Made by a program: the position numbers and the translations under genes | Assembly (NCBI GenBank): GCA_016191525.1 | Contig: JACPOK010000039.1 | Location: 62,001-126,000 of the forward strand | Length of the DNA stretch: 64,000 bases | Direction of reading: 5' to 3' | DNA from: Burkholderiales bacterium | GTDB taxonomy: Bacteria; Pseudomonadota; Gammaproteobacteria; Burkholderiales; Burkholderiaceae_C | Shown: in pieces, positions 7,473 to 15,231 of the stretch | Numbering within the stretch: the first letter of the stretch is position 1 | Layout of the letters: every line of letters starts with the position of its first letter | The notes under the pieces: generated by a model | The model's database searches: none | Told to the model about the DNA's origin: nothing | What the model saw: only the letters and a program-made list of their open reading frames with translations

Positions 7473-9311
7473 ATGGGCAAAAAAGGGCCGTTGACGCTCG
7501 TGTCACCGAAGGATTTCAAGGAACGCACTTCCTTGCGCCTTCACGCGCGAAGCGGAACCACGCAGCAGCTGGACCTGGCATACGCCGCGTACTGGGAATC
7601 GCAGAGCGACTTCAAGAAAAAGCAGCTGCACCGCATCCTGGGCGAATACCTGGTGGCCCACGGCGGCCGCTGGAACCTGTGCGAGCGCAACACCGTCAGC
7701 GGCGGGCTGCTGGAGTGGCTGCACAACGAGGTGGCGCCCCCCAGCGTGCGGATGACGCCCGAGCGGGCCCGCAAGCTTGACCGCGCCGCGGCCGCCGACA
7801 TCCGCAACGTGCAGATCCCGCACTCGCGCTACGGTGTGCTGTATTTCCTGGCCAACATCCAGCTGGACATGGACATCGCCTCGGTGGTGGTGGAAGGCAT
7901 CAGCACCGTGGGCGGCGCCGTCGGCACCGGCTTCGGCACCGATTTCGGCCAGCTGGGCAGCGCCTCCGGGGCCAACAAGACCGCGTTTACCACCATCGGG
8001 AACACGGCCATCAAGACCAGCCACATCACCGGCGTCGGCGGCGGCGTGCTCGGGGTCGTGAAGGGCGCCGCCAGCACCGCGGGCACCGTGGCGCCCAAGC
8101 CGCCGCCGGTGGTCGCGCAAAGCTGGTTCCCCACCAGCGAAGCGGCGCTCACGCGCATCAGCGACGGGTTAAGCGAGGTCTACAACCAGAACAAATACCT
8201 CGGCGCCGTAGCCTATGTGGGCGCCGGCATCGCGTCGCCCCTCATCGCCACCGGCGCCCTGCTGGCAGACGGCGCGCTGGCCGTCGCGCGCGCGGCGCGG
8301 GCGTTGTGGGATGCGGTCAAGAAGGCACTGGGATCGGTGGGCAACATGATCGCGGAAGCCTGGCGCAATCGCGGCAGCATTGGCACCGCCGAAAAGATGG
8401 GCGCGCTGATCAAGGCCTGCACCAAGTTCATCCTCGACCTGGTCATGAAAAACGCCGTGCCGTTCCTCGGTGGCGCCATCGACGTGGGCACCGGCCTGGT
8501 ACGCACCATCGACGAGGCCTGCACCCGCGTGCGCTCCTGGTACGACCGCCGCCGCATCCGCCTGCAGGCGGGCCACCCCGAGGAAATGGCCAACGCCATC
8601 GAGCATCAGATGAGCATGGGCATCTTCAAGGGCCTGGGCGACGTGCTCAAGGGTGCGGGCAAGATCGCGGTGGGCGTGTTCCTGCCGGGCCTGGGCAGCC
8701 TGGTCGCGGTGATCATTTCGGCCATCGAGTGGATGATCAAGCTGATCTACCGCCTGCTTGAGCGCTCGGCCATCAACGACTTTCTCGAGAAGGCCCGCAG
8801 GCTCTACACCGTGGAGAAGAACCGCGCACAGCTGCAGCCTGGCCCGGCGCGCGGCGTGCATGGCAACCGCGAGCCCGACACCGAGACGCGCGGCACGCTG
8901 ATCAACAGCAGCATCCTGTTCACCGAGTTCTTCCAGGAGGGCTGCAAGGCCAGCCCGCTGATCCCCATGCTCACGCTGAACTCCGGCCTGGCCGGCAGCC
9001 TGATGACCATGGTGGAGCTGTTCGAGGCCGATGGCAGCCAGTCGGGCGCCGAGGGCGGCAATCGCACCGAGTTCGACATCGCCGGCGACTACTTCACCCG
9101 GCTCAAGCGCTATTCGGTCACTTACCTGAAGAGCTGCGGCTTCCAGTTCCGCCCGCTGGACATCAACGACCAGCTGATGCGCGGCTACCTGATGCATGCC
9201 ACCGGGGCGGAACGCACCATGGTCGGCCCCGACGGCAAGAAGCACGTCGCACAGAGCCACATGGCGCCGGCCACCTGGGCCGGCCGCGCGGTGGCCATCG
9301 CACGCGCCTGA
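7473..9311 (+). CDS. Large protein of unknown function with hydrophobic, Gly/Ala-rich core
   Basis: A 612-residue protein that I do not recognise. The ATG at 7473 has a good AGGAG six bases upstream. There is no signal peptide. Residues 1-130 are charged (DFKERTSLRLHARSG, then an Asp/Lys-rich helix region). About residues 150-210 are Gly/Thr/Ser-rich (VGGAVGTGFGTDFGQLG). From about 235 to 440 come several hydrophobic or amphipathic helices (YLGAVAYVGAGIASPLIATG, NAVPFLGGAIDVGTGLV, KIAVGVFLPGLGSLVAVIIS) separated by Arg/Lys-rich stretches. About 440-612 is a soluble C-terminal domain. This alternation recalls membrane-active or colicin-like proteins, but no motif proves it. It is a single-gene unit with its own terminator (9332-9354); no secretion or immunity gene is evident beside it. 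Confidence 0.8.
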   Translation: MGKKGPLTLVSPKDFKERTSLRLHARSGTTQQLDLAYAAYWESQSDFKKKQLHRILGEYLVAHGGRWNLCERNTVSGGLLEWLHNEVAPPSVRMTPERARKLDRAAAADIRNVQIPHSRYGVLYFLANIQLDMDIASVVVEGISTVGGAVGTGFGTDFGQLGSASGANKTAFTTIGNTAIKTSHITGVGGGVLGVVKGAASTAGTVAPKPPPVVAQSWFPTSEAALTRISDGLSEVYNQNKYLGAVAYVGAGIASPLIATGALLADGALAVARAARALWDAVKKALGSVGNMIAEAWRNRGSIGTAEKMGALIKACTKFILDLVMKNAVPFLGGAIDVGTGLVRTIDEACTRVRSWYDRRRIRLQAGHPEEMANAIEHQMSMGIFKGLGDVLKGAGKIAVGVFLPGLGSLVAVIISAIEWMIKLIYRLLERSAINDFLEKARRLYTVEKNRAQLQPGPARGVHGNREPDTETRGTLINSSILFTEFFQEGCKASPLIPMLTLNSGLAGSLMTMVELFEADGSQSGAEGGNRTEFDIAGDYFTRLKRYSVTYLKSCGFQFRPLDINDQLMRGYLMHATGAERTMVGPDGKKHVAQSHMAPATWAGRAVAIARA

Positions 9312-9312
9312 G

Positions 9313-11145
9313 CTACCAGGCGTCGATGGGCAAGCCGCCTTCGGGCGGCTTTTTCATGGCCGCGCCATCCAGCCCGCGCGCCAGCCAGCTGCGCGTATCG
9401 GCCGGGTCGATCACCGCGTCGATCTCCAGCGTGGCCGCCATGTTGATGGCCTGGCCGCGCTCGTACTGCTGCGCCACCAGCTGCTGGTACAGGGCCTCGC
9501 GCGCGGGACCTTCAGGCTGCGCCTCCAGCTCCTTGCGATAGCCCAGCTTCACCGCGCCTTCCAGGCCCATGCCGCCGAATTCCCCGGTGGGCCAGGCCAC
9601 GGTGAAATCGGGTGAATGGAAGCCGCCCGCGCACATGGCCATGGCGCCCAGGCCGTAGCCCTTGCGCAGCACCACGCTGAAGAACGGCACGCGCAGGTGC
9701 GCGGCGGCGATGAACATGCGGCTGACGTGCCGCACCTGCGCCTTTTCCTCGATGGCCGGGCCCACCATGAAGCCGGGCGTATCCACCAGGCTCACCAGCG
9801 CCACGCCGTGCGCGTTGCACAGTTGCATGAAGCGCGCGGCCTTGTCGGCGGCATCGGCGTCGATGGCGCCGCCCAGGTGGTGCGGGTTGTTGGCCAGCAT
9901 GCCCACCGGCCGCCCTTCAATGCGCGCCAGCGCGGTGTGGATGCCTTTGCCGAAGCCGGTGCGCAGCTCCAATAGCGAGCCGGCGTCGGCGATGCCTGCC
10001 AGCGCCGTGCGGCTGTCGTACACGCGCAGGCGGTTTTCCGGCACCACGCCGCGCAGGGCCTGCGCATCGGGTGCGGCGAAGGAGGCAAGGCGGCCCTGGA
10101 AGAACGAGAGGTAGTGCTTCGCGGCGGCGACGGCCTGCGCCTCATCGTCCACCAGCACGTCGATCACGCCGTTGCCGTGCTGCACGGCGCTGGGCCCGAT
10201 CTGCTCGGGCTTGTACACGCCCAGCCCGCCGCCTTCCACCATGGCGGGGCCGCCCATGCCGATGTTGCTGCCCTTCGTGGCGATGATCACGTCGCAGCAG
10301 CCCAAAAGCGCCGCGTTGCCCGCGAAGCAGCGGCCCGCCACCACGCCCAGCACCGGCACCTGGCCGTTGAGCCGGGCGAAGCTGGCGAACGTCGCCACGT
10401 GCAGGCCGGCCACCACCGGCATGTCGGTGTCGCCGGGGCGCCCGCCACCGCCCTCGGCGAACAGCACCACGGGCAGGCGGTTGGCCAGCGCGAGGCCCAG
10501 CATGCGGTCGGTCTTCTGGTGGTTGCGCATGCCCTGGGTTCCGGCCAGCACGGTGGCGTCGTAGGCCATCACCACCGCCCGGGATTTCTCCGCGCCGAAC
10601 AGCGCGCCGTTGATGGCGCCGGTGCCCGTGACCATGCCGTCGGCCGGCGTGTTGCGCTGCAGGTCGTCCTCGCTGCGGCGGCTGCGCTGGGCCGCCACGG
10701 CCAGCGCGCCGAATTCGCTGAAGCTACCCTCGTCGCACAGCGCCGCGATATTCTCGCGCGCGGTGCGCAGGCCCAGCGCATGGCGTTTGGCCACGGCCTC
10801 GGGCCGCTGCGCATCCTGCGTCAGCGCGTGGCGGGCGTTCACGCGCGCCAGGTCGGCGCGCGCCGCGGGCGCCGCCGTGGGTGTCGATTTCACTGGAAAA
10901 TCGGGCTGCAGAGCGCTTGCAGCCTGCGTAAGGTGCTCCGAAATTAATAGCACATCGCCTTCATTCACGGTTTCGCCGGCGGCGAAACGCAGCTCGCGCA
11001 CGCGGCCCGGCGCGGCCGCGCGCAGCTCGTGCTCCATCTTCATCGCCTCCAGGATCACCAGCACGTCGCCGGCCTGGACGCTGTCGCCCACGGCGACCTG
11101 CCATTGCACGACCTGGGCTTGCAGGGGGGAGCGCAGTTCTGTCAT
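9313..11145 (-). CDS. Biotin-carrier/carboxyltransferase fusion of the acyl-CoA carboxylase family
   Basis: A 610-residue two-domain protein. Residues 1-75 are a biotinyl domain with EAMKMEHE, in which Lys36 would carry biotin. A linker (about 76-105) partly derives from a dispersed repeat. Residues about 105-600 are a carboxyl_trans domain with N- and C-terminal halves, including the acyl-CoA-binding region MAYDATVLAGTQGMRNHQKT and the second half's VDTPGFMVGPAIE and VVLRKGYGLGAMAM. It should transfer CO2 from carboxybiotin to an acyl-CoA; the substrate is unknown. Biotin carboxylase is not encoded nearby, so it must come from elsewhere. The ATG at 11145 lacks a clear ribosome-binding site; an in-frame TTG at 11163 preceded by AAGGG is the alternative. 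Confidence 0.87.
   Translation of the reverse strand: MTELRSPLQAQVVQWQVAVGDSVQAGDVLVILEAMKMEHELRAAAPGRVRELRFAAGETVNEGDVLLISEHLTQAASALQPDFPVKSTPTAAPAARADLARVNARHALTQDAQRPEAVAKRHALGLRTARENIAALCDEGSFSEFGALAVAAQRSRRSEDDLQRNTPADGMVTGTGAINGALFGAEKSRAVVMAYDATVLAGTQGMRNHQKTDRMLGLALANRLPVVLFAEGGGGRPGDTDMPVVAGLHVATFASFARLNGQVPVLGVVAGRCFAGNAALLGCCDVIIATKGSNIGMGGPAMVEGGGLGVYKPEQIGPSAVQHGNGVIDVLVDDEAQAVAAAKHYLSFFQGRLASFAAPDAQALRGVVPENRLRVYDSRTALAGIADAGSLLELRTGFGKGIHTALARIEGRPVGMLANNPHHLGGAIDADAADKAARFMQLCNAHGVALVSLVDTPGFMVGPAIEEKAQVRHVSRMFIAAAHLRVPFFSVVLRKGYGLGAMAMCAGGFHSPDFTVAWPTGEFGGMGLEGAVKLGYRKELEAQPEGPAREALYQQLVAQQYERGQAINMAATLEIDAVIDPADTRSWLARGLDGAAMKKPPEGGLPIDAW
9332..9354 (+). terminator. Intrinsic terminator of the 612-residue protein gene, inside the opposing gene
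   Basis: The 8-bp stem AAGCCGCC / GGCGGCTT closed by a TTCG tetraloop is followed by TTT on the plus strand. It lies about 20 bp after the stop at 9311, and therefore within the last codons of the convergent carboxyltransferase gene (encoding ...KKPPEGGLP...). Confidence 0.8.
10904..10953. repeat. Dispersed repeat, copy C (inside carboxyltransferase linker)
   Basis: The segment begins with the same 13 bases as copy A (GGCTGCAGAGCGC) and ends with an ATTAATAGCA segment typical of the element's other end. On the minus strand it encodes the linker residues between the biotinyl and carboxyltransferase domains (around SEHLTQAASALQPDF), a tolerant place for insertion. Confidence 0.55.
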
Positions 11146-11203
11146 GCAAACATTGTCGGCCAAGGCCCTTGGGCCCGCCGGTCAACCCGGCGACAATCCC
11201 CCC

Positions 11204-12211
11204 ATGAGCGACTTTGTACCTCTCATCGACCTCTATCGCGGCGGCACGCTGGAATGCCGGCATTTCGGCGCCATCGCGGTCTGCAACGCAGATGGCAAGC
11301 TGGTGGCCGCCGCCGGCAACCCGCAGTGGCTGTGCTTCACCCGCTCCACCCTCAAGCCGCTGCAGGCGCTGCCTTTCATGCAGTCGGGCGGCGCCCAGCT
11401 GTTCGGCTTCACCCGCCAGGACGTGGCCATGCTGTGCGCCAGCCACAACGGCGAGCCCATGCACGTGGCGCAGGTGCAGGGCATGCTGGACAAGACCGGC
11501 CTCACCTACAAGTCGCTGCAGTGCGGCTGCCATGTGCCGCTGTACGTGGAGCACGGCGCCGGCCCGGCGCCCGCGCAATACGACGAGCGCCACCACAACT
11601 GCAGCGGCAAGCACTCGGGCTTCCTGGCCTGGTGCGTGCAGCAGGGCCAGCCGCTGGGCAACTACCTGGCGCCCGGCCATCCGCTGCAGCAGGCTATCCG
11701 GCGCGACGTCGCGCGCGCCGTCGGCCTGTCCGAAGGCGACCTGAAAATCGCCATCGACGGCTGCTCGGCGCCCAACTACGCCATGCCGCTGGCCAGCCTG
11801 GCCACGGGCTATGCGCGGCTGGCCAGTGGCATCGCTGATGCGGAATTCGGCGAGAGCTTCGCGCAGCTGGCCGATGCGATGTCGTCGCACCCCGACCTGG
11901 TGTCGGGCACCGGGCGCAACGACCTGGCCTTCATGCGCGCGGGCCGCGGCGACTGGGTTACCAAGGTGGGCGCGGACGGCGTGCAGGTGGTGGCCAGCAA
12001 GAGCCGCGGCGAAGCGCTGGCCATCAAGGTCATCGACGCCAACAAGCCCGCGCTGTTCGCCGCCACCATCGCCACGCTCGACCAGCTGGGATGGCTGGAC
12101 GCGCGCCAGCGCGAAGAGCTTCGCCCCTGGCGCTCCGAGCCCATCGCCAATGCGCGTGGCACGCAGGTGGGCGAGCGCAAGCCCGCGTTCGAGCTGCGCA
12201 CCGCGCACTAG
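11204..12211 (+). CDS. L-asparaginase, type II (Rhizobium etli AnsA-like) family
   Basis: A 335-residue protein of the Asparaginase_II family (the R. etli thermolabile type), unrelated to the E. coli L-asparaginases. It would hydrolyse asparagine to aspartate and ammonia in the cytoplasm. Visible family blocks: FTRSTLKPLQALPF, with its Ser-x-x-Lys pair; the region LCASHNGEP; the cysteine-containing QCGCHVPL; and HHNCSGKHSGFLAWC. The central DGCSAPNYAMPL and HPDLVSGTGRNDLAFM follow. Length is normal. The ATG at 11204 lies 58 bp from the divergent carboxyltransferase start; no operon partner is evident. Confidence 0.88.
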   Translation: MSDFVPLIDLYRGGTLECRHFGAIAVCNADGKLVAAAGNPQWLCFTRSTLKPLQALPFMQSGGAQLFGFTRQDVAMLCASHNGEPMHVAQVQGMLDKTGLTYKSLQCGCHVPLYVEHGAGPAPAQYDERHHNCSGKHSGFLAWCVQQGQPLGNYLAPGHPLQQAIRRDVARAVGLSEGDLKIAIDGCSAPNYAMPLASLATGYARLASGIADAEFGESFAQLADAMSSHPDLVSGTGRNDLAFMRAGRGDWVTKVGADGVQVVASKSRGEALAIKVIDANKPALFAATIATLDQLGWLDARQREELRPWRSEPIANARGTQVGERKPAFELRTAH

Positions 12212-12406
12212 GCAAGCAGTGCCAGCTTGAGAGGCTGCTGAGGTTGCAGCAGCACGCACTCGTTACAGCATCACACAGGCCCCGTCCCACACGCAGTGTC
12301 TGCACAGCCTGACGATGCGGATTCCCCAGGCACTTATTGTTGAAACCAGTCGGCAATCACGCCGGCGTGCTTTTTACCAATCAAGTTTCAATCAAGGAGT
12401 TCCACC

Positions 12407-12766
12407 ATGTCCGCCACCACCAAGATCCTGGGCCTGCTCACCGGCGCCTCTGCTGTTGCCGTCATCAGCGTCGCGTTCGCACAAGGCGTCGAGCCGCACG
12501 ATTACATCAAGAATCCCGCCCTGGGCGCCGGCCAGCAAAGCACGTACCACACCGGCATGGGCGAGACCGGCCTGCCGCCCGTGAATGAAGCGGCACGTGT
12601 CGCCGTGATCATCCAGGAACCCGTGGTTGCCGTGGCTCCCGCGCCGGTTGAGACCGTGGCCGTGGCCCCCGCCCCGGTGGAAACCACCACCATGGGTGCC
12701 GGCCCCGCTCCCGCCCCCGTCGAAGCCGCGCCCGCGCCGAAGCGGGTTCGCGCCGACCGCAACTAA
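12407..12766 (+). CDS. Small secreted protein with NPAxGAGQQS motif and RADRN tail (paralog 1)
   Basis: A 119-residue protein with a signal peptide (residues 1-25, ending AFAQG), then KNPALGAGQQS, a Val/Ala/Pro-rich low-complexity region with repeated APAPVET units, and a C-terminal basic tail KRVRADRN. The same signal peptide type, NPAIGAGQQS and KRADRN tail occur in the gene at 23946-24278, whose linker is Ser/Gly/Thr-rich instead. AAGGAG lies eight bases before the ATG. GGCAATCACGCCGG (12352-12365) upstream is nearly identical to a sequence upstream of the paralog. Function is unknown; a periplasmic or cell-envelope location is inferred from the signal peptide. Confidence 0.8.
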   Translation: MSATTKILGLLTGASAVAVISVAFAQGVEPHDYIKNPALGAGQQSTYHTGMGETGLPPVNEAARVAVIIQEPVVAVAPAPVETVAVAPAPVETTTMGAGPAPAPVEAAPAPKRVRADRN

Positions 12767-12781
12767 ATCCGCGTCAACGGG

Positions 12782-13066
12782 TTACTCCGCCTTGGGGCAG
12801 GCCAGGAAGTTTTCCTGGCGCACCAGGGCGCCGCCCTGCCGGATGTCGACGGCGACCGTCTTGCATGCCGCAGCGGCGGGCTCCACCACCTTGCCGTGGA
12901 TCAGGAAGCCTTGTTCATCAAGGCCGCTGGCTTCGCCGTACAACACCGCCAGATCGATGACGCGCTGGCGGAACACGCGCGACTCGGGCGTGTCGGGCCA
13001 TTGCGGCTGCGCCCAGGCGCTGCCCGCGCAAACGCAAACAGCCAGCGCCGCGTACCTCAGTTCCAT
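12782..13066 (-). CDS. Small secreted protein of unknown function
   Basis: A 94-residue protein with a signal peptide (residues 1-19, AGSAWAQ), then PQWPDTPESRVFRQRVIDLA, a short helical part, and a region with two cysteines (AAACKTVAV and FLACPKAE) that may form a disulfide bond in the periplasm. I do not recognise the family. The ATG at 13066 lies ten bases inside the end of the upstream membrane-protein gene, so the two are probably co-translated. Confidence 0.65.
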   Translation of the reverse strand: MELRYAALAVCVCAGSAWAQPQWPDTPESRVFRQRVIDLAVLYGEASGLDEQGFLIHGKVVEPAAAACKTVAVDIRQGGALVRQENFLACPKAE

Positions 13067-13305
13067 TTGAGCGCCAGCCAGGCGCACAGCACCACGCCCA
13101 CCAGGTACATCAGCCAGGTCTGCGGTACCGCATAGGGGTAGAGCATCAGCGCCAGCCCCAGCCATTTGGGCGTGGGCAGTTCCGCCTTTTTTCCGTGCCG
13201 CCAGGCCACCAGGCCGACGATGCCAAAGAGGATCGCGCCCACGATGTAGGCGGGGCTGGGCATGGTGAGCAGGCCGGATGATTCAAGTGCCTTGATTGCG
13301 TCCAT
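13057..13305 (-). CDS. Small inner-membrane protein
   Basis: An 82-residue protein with three predicted membrane helices: YIVGAILFGIVGLVAW (about 20-35), the WLGLALMLYPYAV region (48-60) and WLMYLVGVVLCAWLALKW (64-81). A short loop with RHGKKAELPTPK separates the first two. It resembles small conserved membrane proteins found in many beta-proteobacteria, with no assigned function. The start at 13305 is the only one giving a complete first helix. It is divergent from the hydrolase at 13324, with only 18 bp between the starts. Confidence 0.65.
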   Translation of the reverse strand: MDAIKALESSGLLTMPSPAYIVGAILFGIVGLVAWRHGKKAELPTPKWLGLALMLYPYAVPQTWLMYLVGVVLCAWLALKWN

Positions 13306-13323
13306 GGTGCTATTGTCGCGCGC

Positions 13324-14166
13324 ATGACCCGCCGCATTGCCCTCGCCGCGCTTCTTTCGCTGGCCTGCGCGCCGGTGCTGGCGGCCGCGCCGCAGGCCGT
13401 GAGTTTTGCCAGCCTGGATGGCACATTCCTCAAGGCCTGGGTGTTTGCGCCGGCGCGGATGCCGCCGCGCGGCACCGTCATCGCGCTGCACGGCTGCGGC
13501 GGCCTGTATTCCACCGCCGCTTCGCGCCAGGGCCAGCTCAACCCGCGCCACCAGGCCATGGCCGAGCTGCTGGTGGCCGAAGGCTACGCGGCCGTGTTTC
13601 CCGACAGCCTGTCGCCGCGTGGCGAACAGCAGATCTGCACGCAGAAGCTCGGCAGCCGCCGCATCGACCAGGGTGAGCGCCGCGCCGACACGCTGGGCGC
13701 GCTGGCCTGGGTGGCGGCGCAGCCGTGGGCCTCACCGGCGCGCATCGCACTGCTCGGCTGGTCACACGGCGGCAGCGCCGTGCTCTCGGCCACGGATGCC
13801 ACGCGCCGCGACGTGACAGACGTGCCTGCCAGGGCAGCGGTGGCCATCGCCTTCTACCCCGGCTGCAGCGATTCGCTGAAGAAGGGCTACAAGCCCAACG
13901 CGCCGCTGGTGCTGATGCTGGGCGAAAAGGACGACTGGACGCCGCCCGGGCCCTGCATCGAACTGGGCAAGGCCATCGGCGCCGAGACCAACGTGTTCGA
14001 GGACAGCTATCACGACTTCGACAACCCGGTGGGCGCCGTCCGGCTGCGCCCGGACGTGCCCAACGGCGTCAACCCGGGGCGCGGCGTTCATGCCGGCGCC
14101 AATCCGGCGGCGCGCGAGAAGGCCTATGCGCGGCTGCGTGAACTGCTGGGCCAGGCCTTCCGCTAG
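13324..14166 (+). CDS. Secreted alpha/beta hydrolase (dienelactone-hydrolase-like)
   Basis: A 280-residue protein with a signal peptide (residues 1-21, VLAAAP). The fold is alpha/beta hydrolase: oxyanion region ALHGCGG, nucleophile elbow GWSHGG (Ser), acid LGEKDDWTPP and histidine in SYHDFDNP, in the order of dienelactone hydrolases. Cysteines in the mature part (QQICTQK, YPGCSDS, GPCIEL) fit a periplasmic protein with disulfide bonds. The substrate is unknown. It stands alone between a divergent membrane-protein gene and arginase, which starts 29 bp downstream and might be co-transcribed. Confidence 0.85.
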   Translation: MTRRIALAALLSLACAPVLAAAPQAVSFASLDGTFLKAWVFAPARMPPRGTVIALHGCGGLYSTAASRQGQLNPRHQAMAELLVAEGYAAVFPDSLSPRGEQQICTQKLGSRRIDQGERRADTLGALAWVAAQPWASPARIALLGWSHGGSAVLSATDATRRDVTDVPARAAVAIAFYPGCSDSLKKGYKPNAPLVLMLGEKDDWTPPGPCIELGKAIGAETNVFEDSYHDFDNPVGAVRLRPDVPNGVNPGRGVHAGANPAAREKAYARLRELLGQAFR

Positions 14167-14195
14167 CGCGCAAAAATGTGGTGACTTGACTCACA

Positions 14196-15113
14196 ATGCG
14201 GCTGATGAAAACCATCTCCCTCATTGGCGCACCCACCGACGTGGGTGCCAGTGTGCGCGGCGCGGGCATGGGCCCAGATGCCTTGCGCGTGGCGGGCCTG
14301 GTGGAAGCGCTGCGTTCGGACACGCTGGCCGTCATCGACCGCGGCAACCTGGCCGGCCCGCCCAATCCCTGGTCCGCGGCGAGCGGCGGCCTGCGCCACC
14401 TGGATGAAGTGGTGGCGTGGAACCGCTCGGTGTTCGATTCGGTGGATGAAGTGCTCACTGCCGGCGGCATCCCGCTGCTGATGGGCGGCGACCACTGCCT
14501 GGCCATCGGCTCCATCAGCGCGGTGGCGCGGCACTGCCGGCGCCAGGGCAAGACCCTGCGCGTGATCTGGCTGGACGCGCATTCCGACGTCAACACCGAA
14601 GCCATCAGCCCCAGCGGTAACCTGCACGGCATGCCGGTGGCCTGCCTGCTGGGCCACGGCCCGGCGGCCCTGACGGGGTGGAGCGGTGAAAAGCATGCCG
14701 TCACGCCCGGCGACATCGACTTCATCGGCATCCGCAGCGTGGACTTTGAAGAGAAGCAGGCCATCCGCGCGCTGGGCCTGCAGGTCTATGACATGCGCCA
14801 CATCGACGAGCATGGCATGCGCAACACCATGACCGAAGCCCTGCAGGACGTGGACGAGAACACGCACCTGCACGTGAGCTTCGACCTGGATTGCCTGGAC
14901 CCGCTGGACGCGCCCGGCGTGGGCACCGGCGTGCGCGGCGGCCCCACCTACCGCGAGATGCAGCTGTGCATGGAAATGATCGCCGACAGCGGGCAGCTGG
15001 CCTCGCTGGACGTGGTGGAGATCAACCCCGCGCTGGACGTGCGCAACCGCACCGCCGAACTGGCGGTGGAGTTCGTGCTGAGCCTCTTTGGCGCGTCCAC
15101 TTTGGTGCGCTGA
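14196..15113 (+). CDS. rocF: Arginase
   Basis: A 305-residue ureohydrolase that converts arginine to ornithine and urea using two Mn(II) ions. Metal-ligand motifs are all present: MGGDHCLAIGS, WLDAHSDVNT (with HGMPVA after it) and SFDLDCLDP; the C-terminal LDVVEINPALD is also typical. It resembles true arginases rather than agmatinases in the SGNLHGMP segment. The first ATG (14196) and a second (14205, three codons on) are both possible; the family usually begins at the second. Ornithine produced here could feed the cyclodeaminase at 45.6 kb. Confidence 0.93.
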   Translation: MRLMKTISLIGAPTDVGASVRGAGMGPDALRVAGLVEALRSDTLAVIDRGNLAGPPNPWSAASGGLRHLDEVVAWNRSVFDSVDEVLTAGGIPLLMGGDHCLAIGSISAVARHCRRQGKTLRVIWLDAHSDVNTEAISPSGNLHGMPVACLLGHGPAALTGWSGEKHAVTPGDIDFIGIRSVDFEEKQAIRALGLQVYDMRHIDEHGMRNTMTEALQDVDENTHLHVSFDLDCLDPLDAPGVGTGVRGGPTYREMQLCMEMIADSGQLASLDVVEINPALDVRNRTAELAVEFVLSLFGASTLVR

Positions 15114-15120
15114 ACCTCTC

Positions 15121-15146
15121 GCGTATGTGCGACGCCGCACATACGC
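15121..15146. promoter_or_regulatory. Perfect 10-bp inverted repeat before the stressosome operon
   Basis: GCGTATGTGC and GCACATACGC form a perfect dyad around a 6-base centre. A second GC-only dyad (GCGCGC / GCGCGC) follows at about 15146-15164, and then CATAAT (15165-15170). There is no T-tract, so it is more like an operator than an intrinsic terminator for arginase; a role as terminator hairpin is not excluded. Confidence 0.5.
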
Positions 15147-15231
15147 GCGCGCGAAACCCGCGCGCATAATGAACCACGTTCACCGATAACCCGCCGCCGG
15201 CGGCTCCTTGGACCCTTCCCAAGGAACAGCC

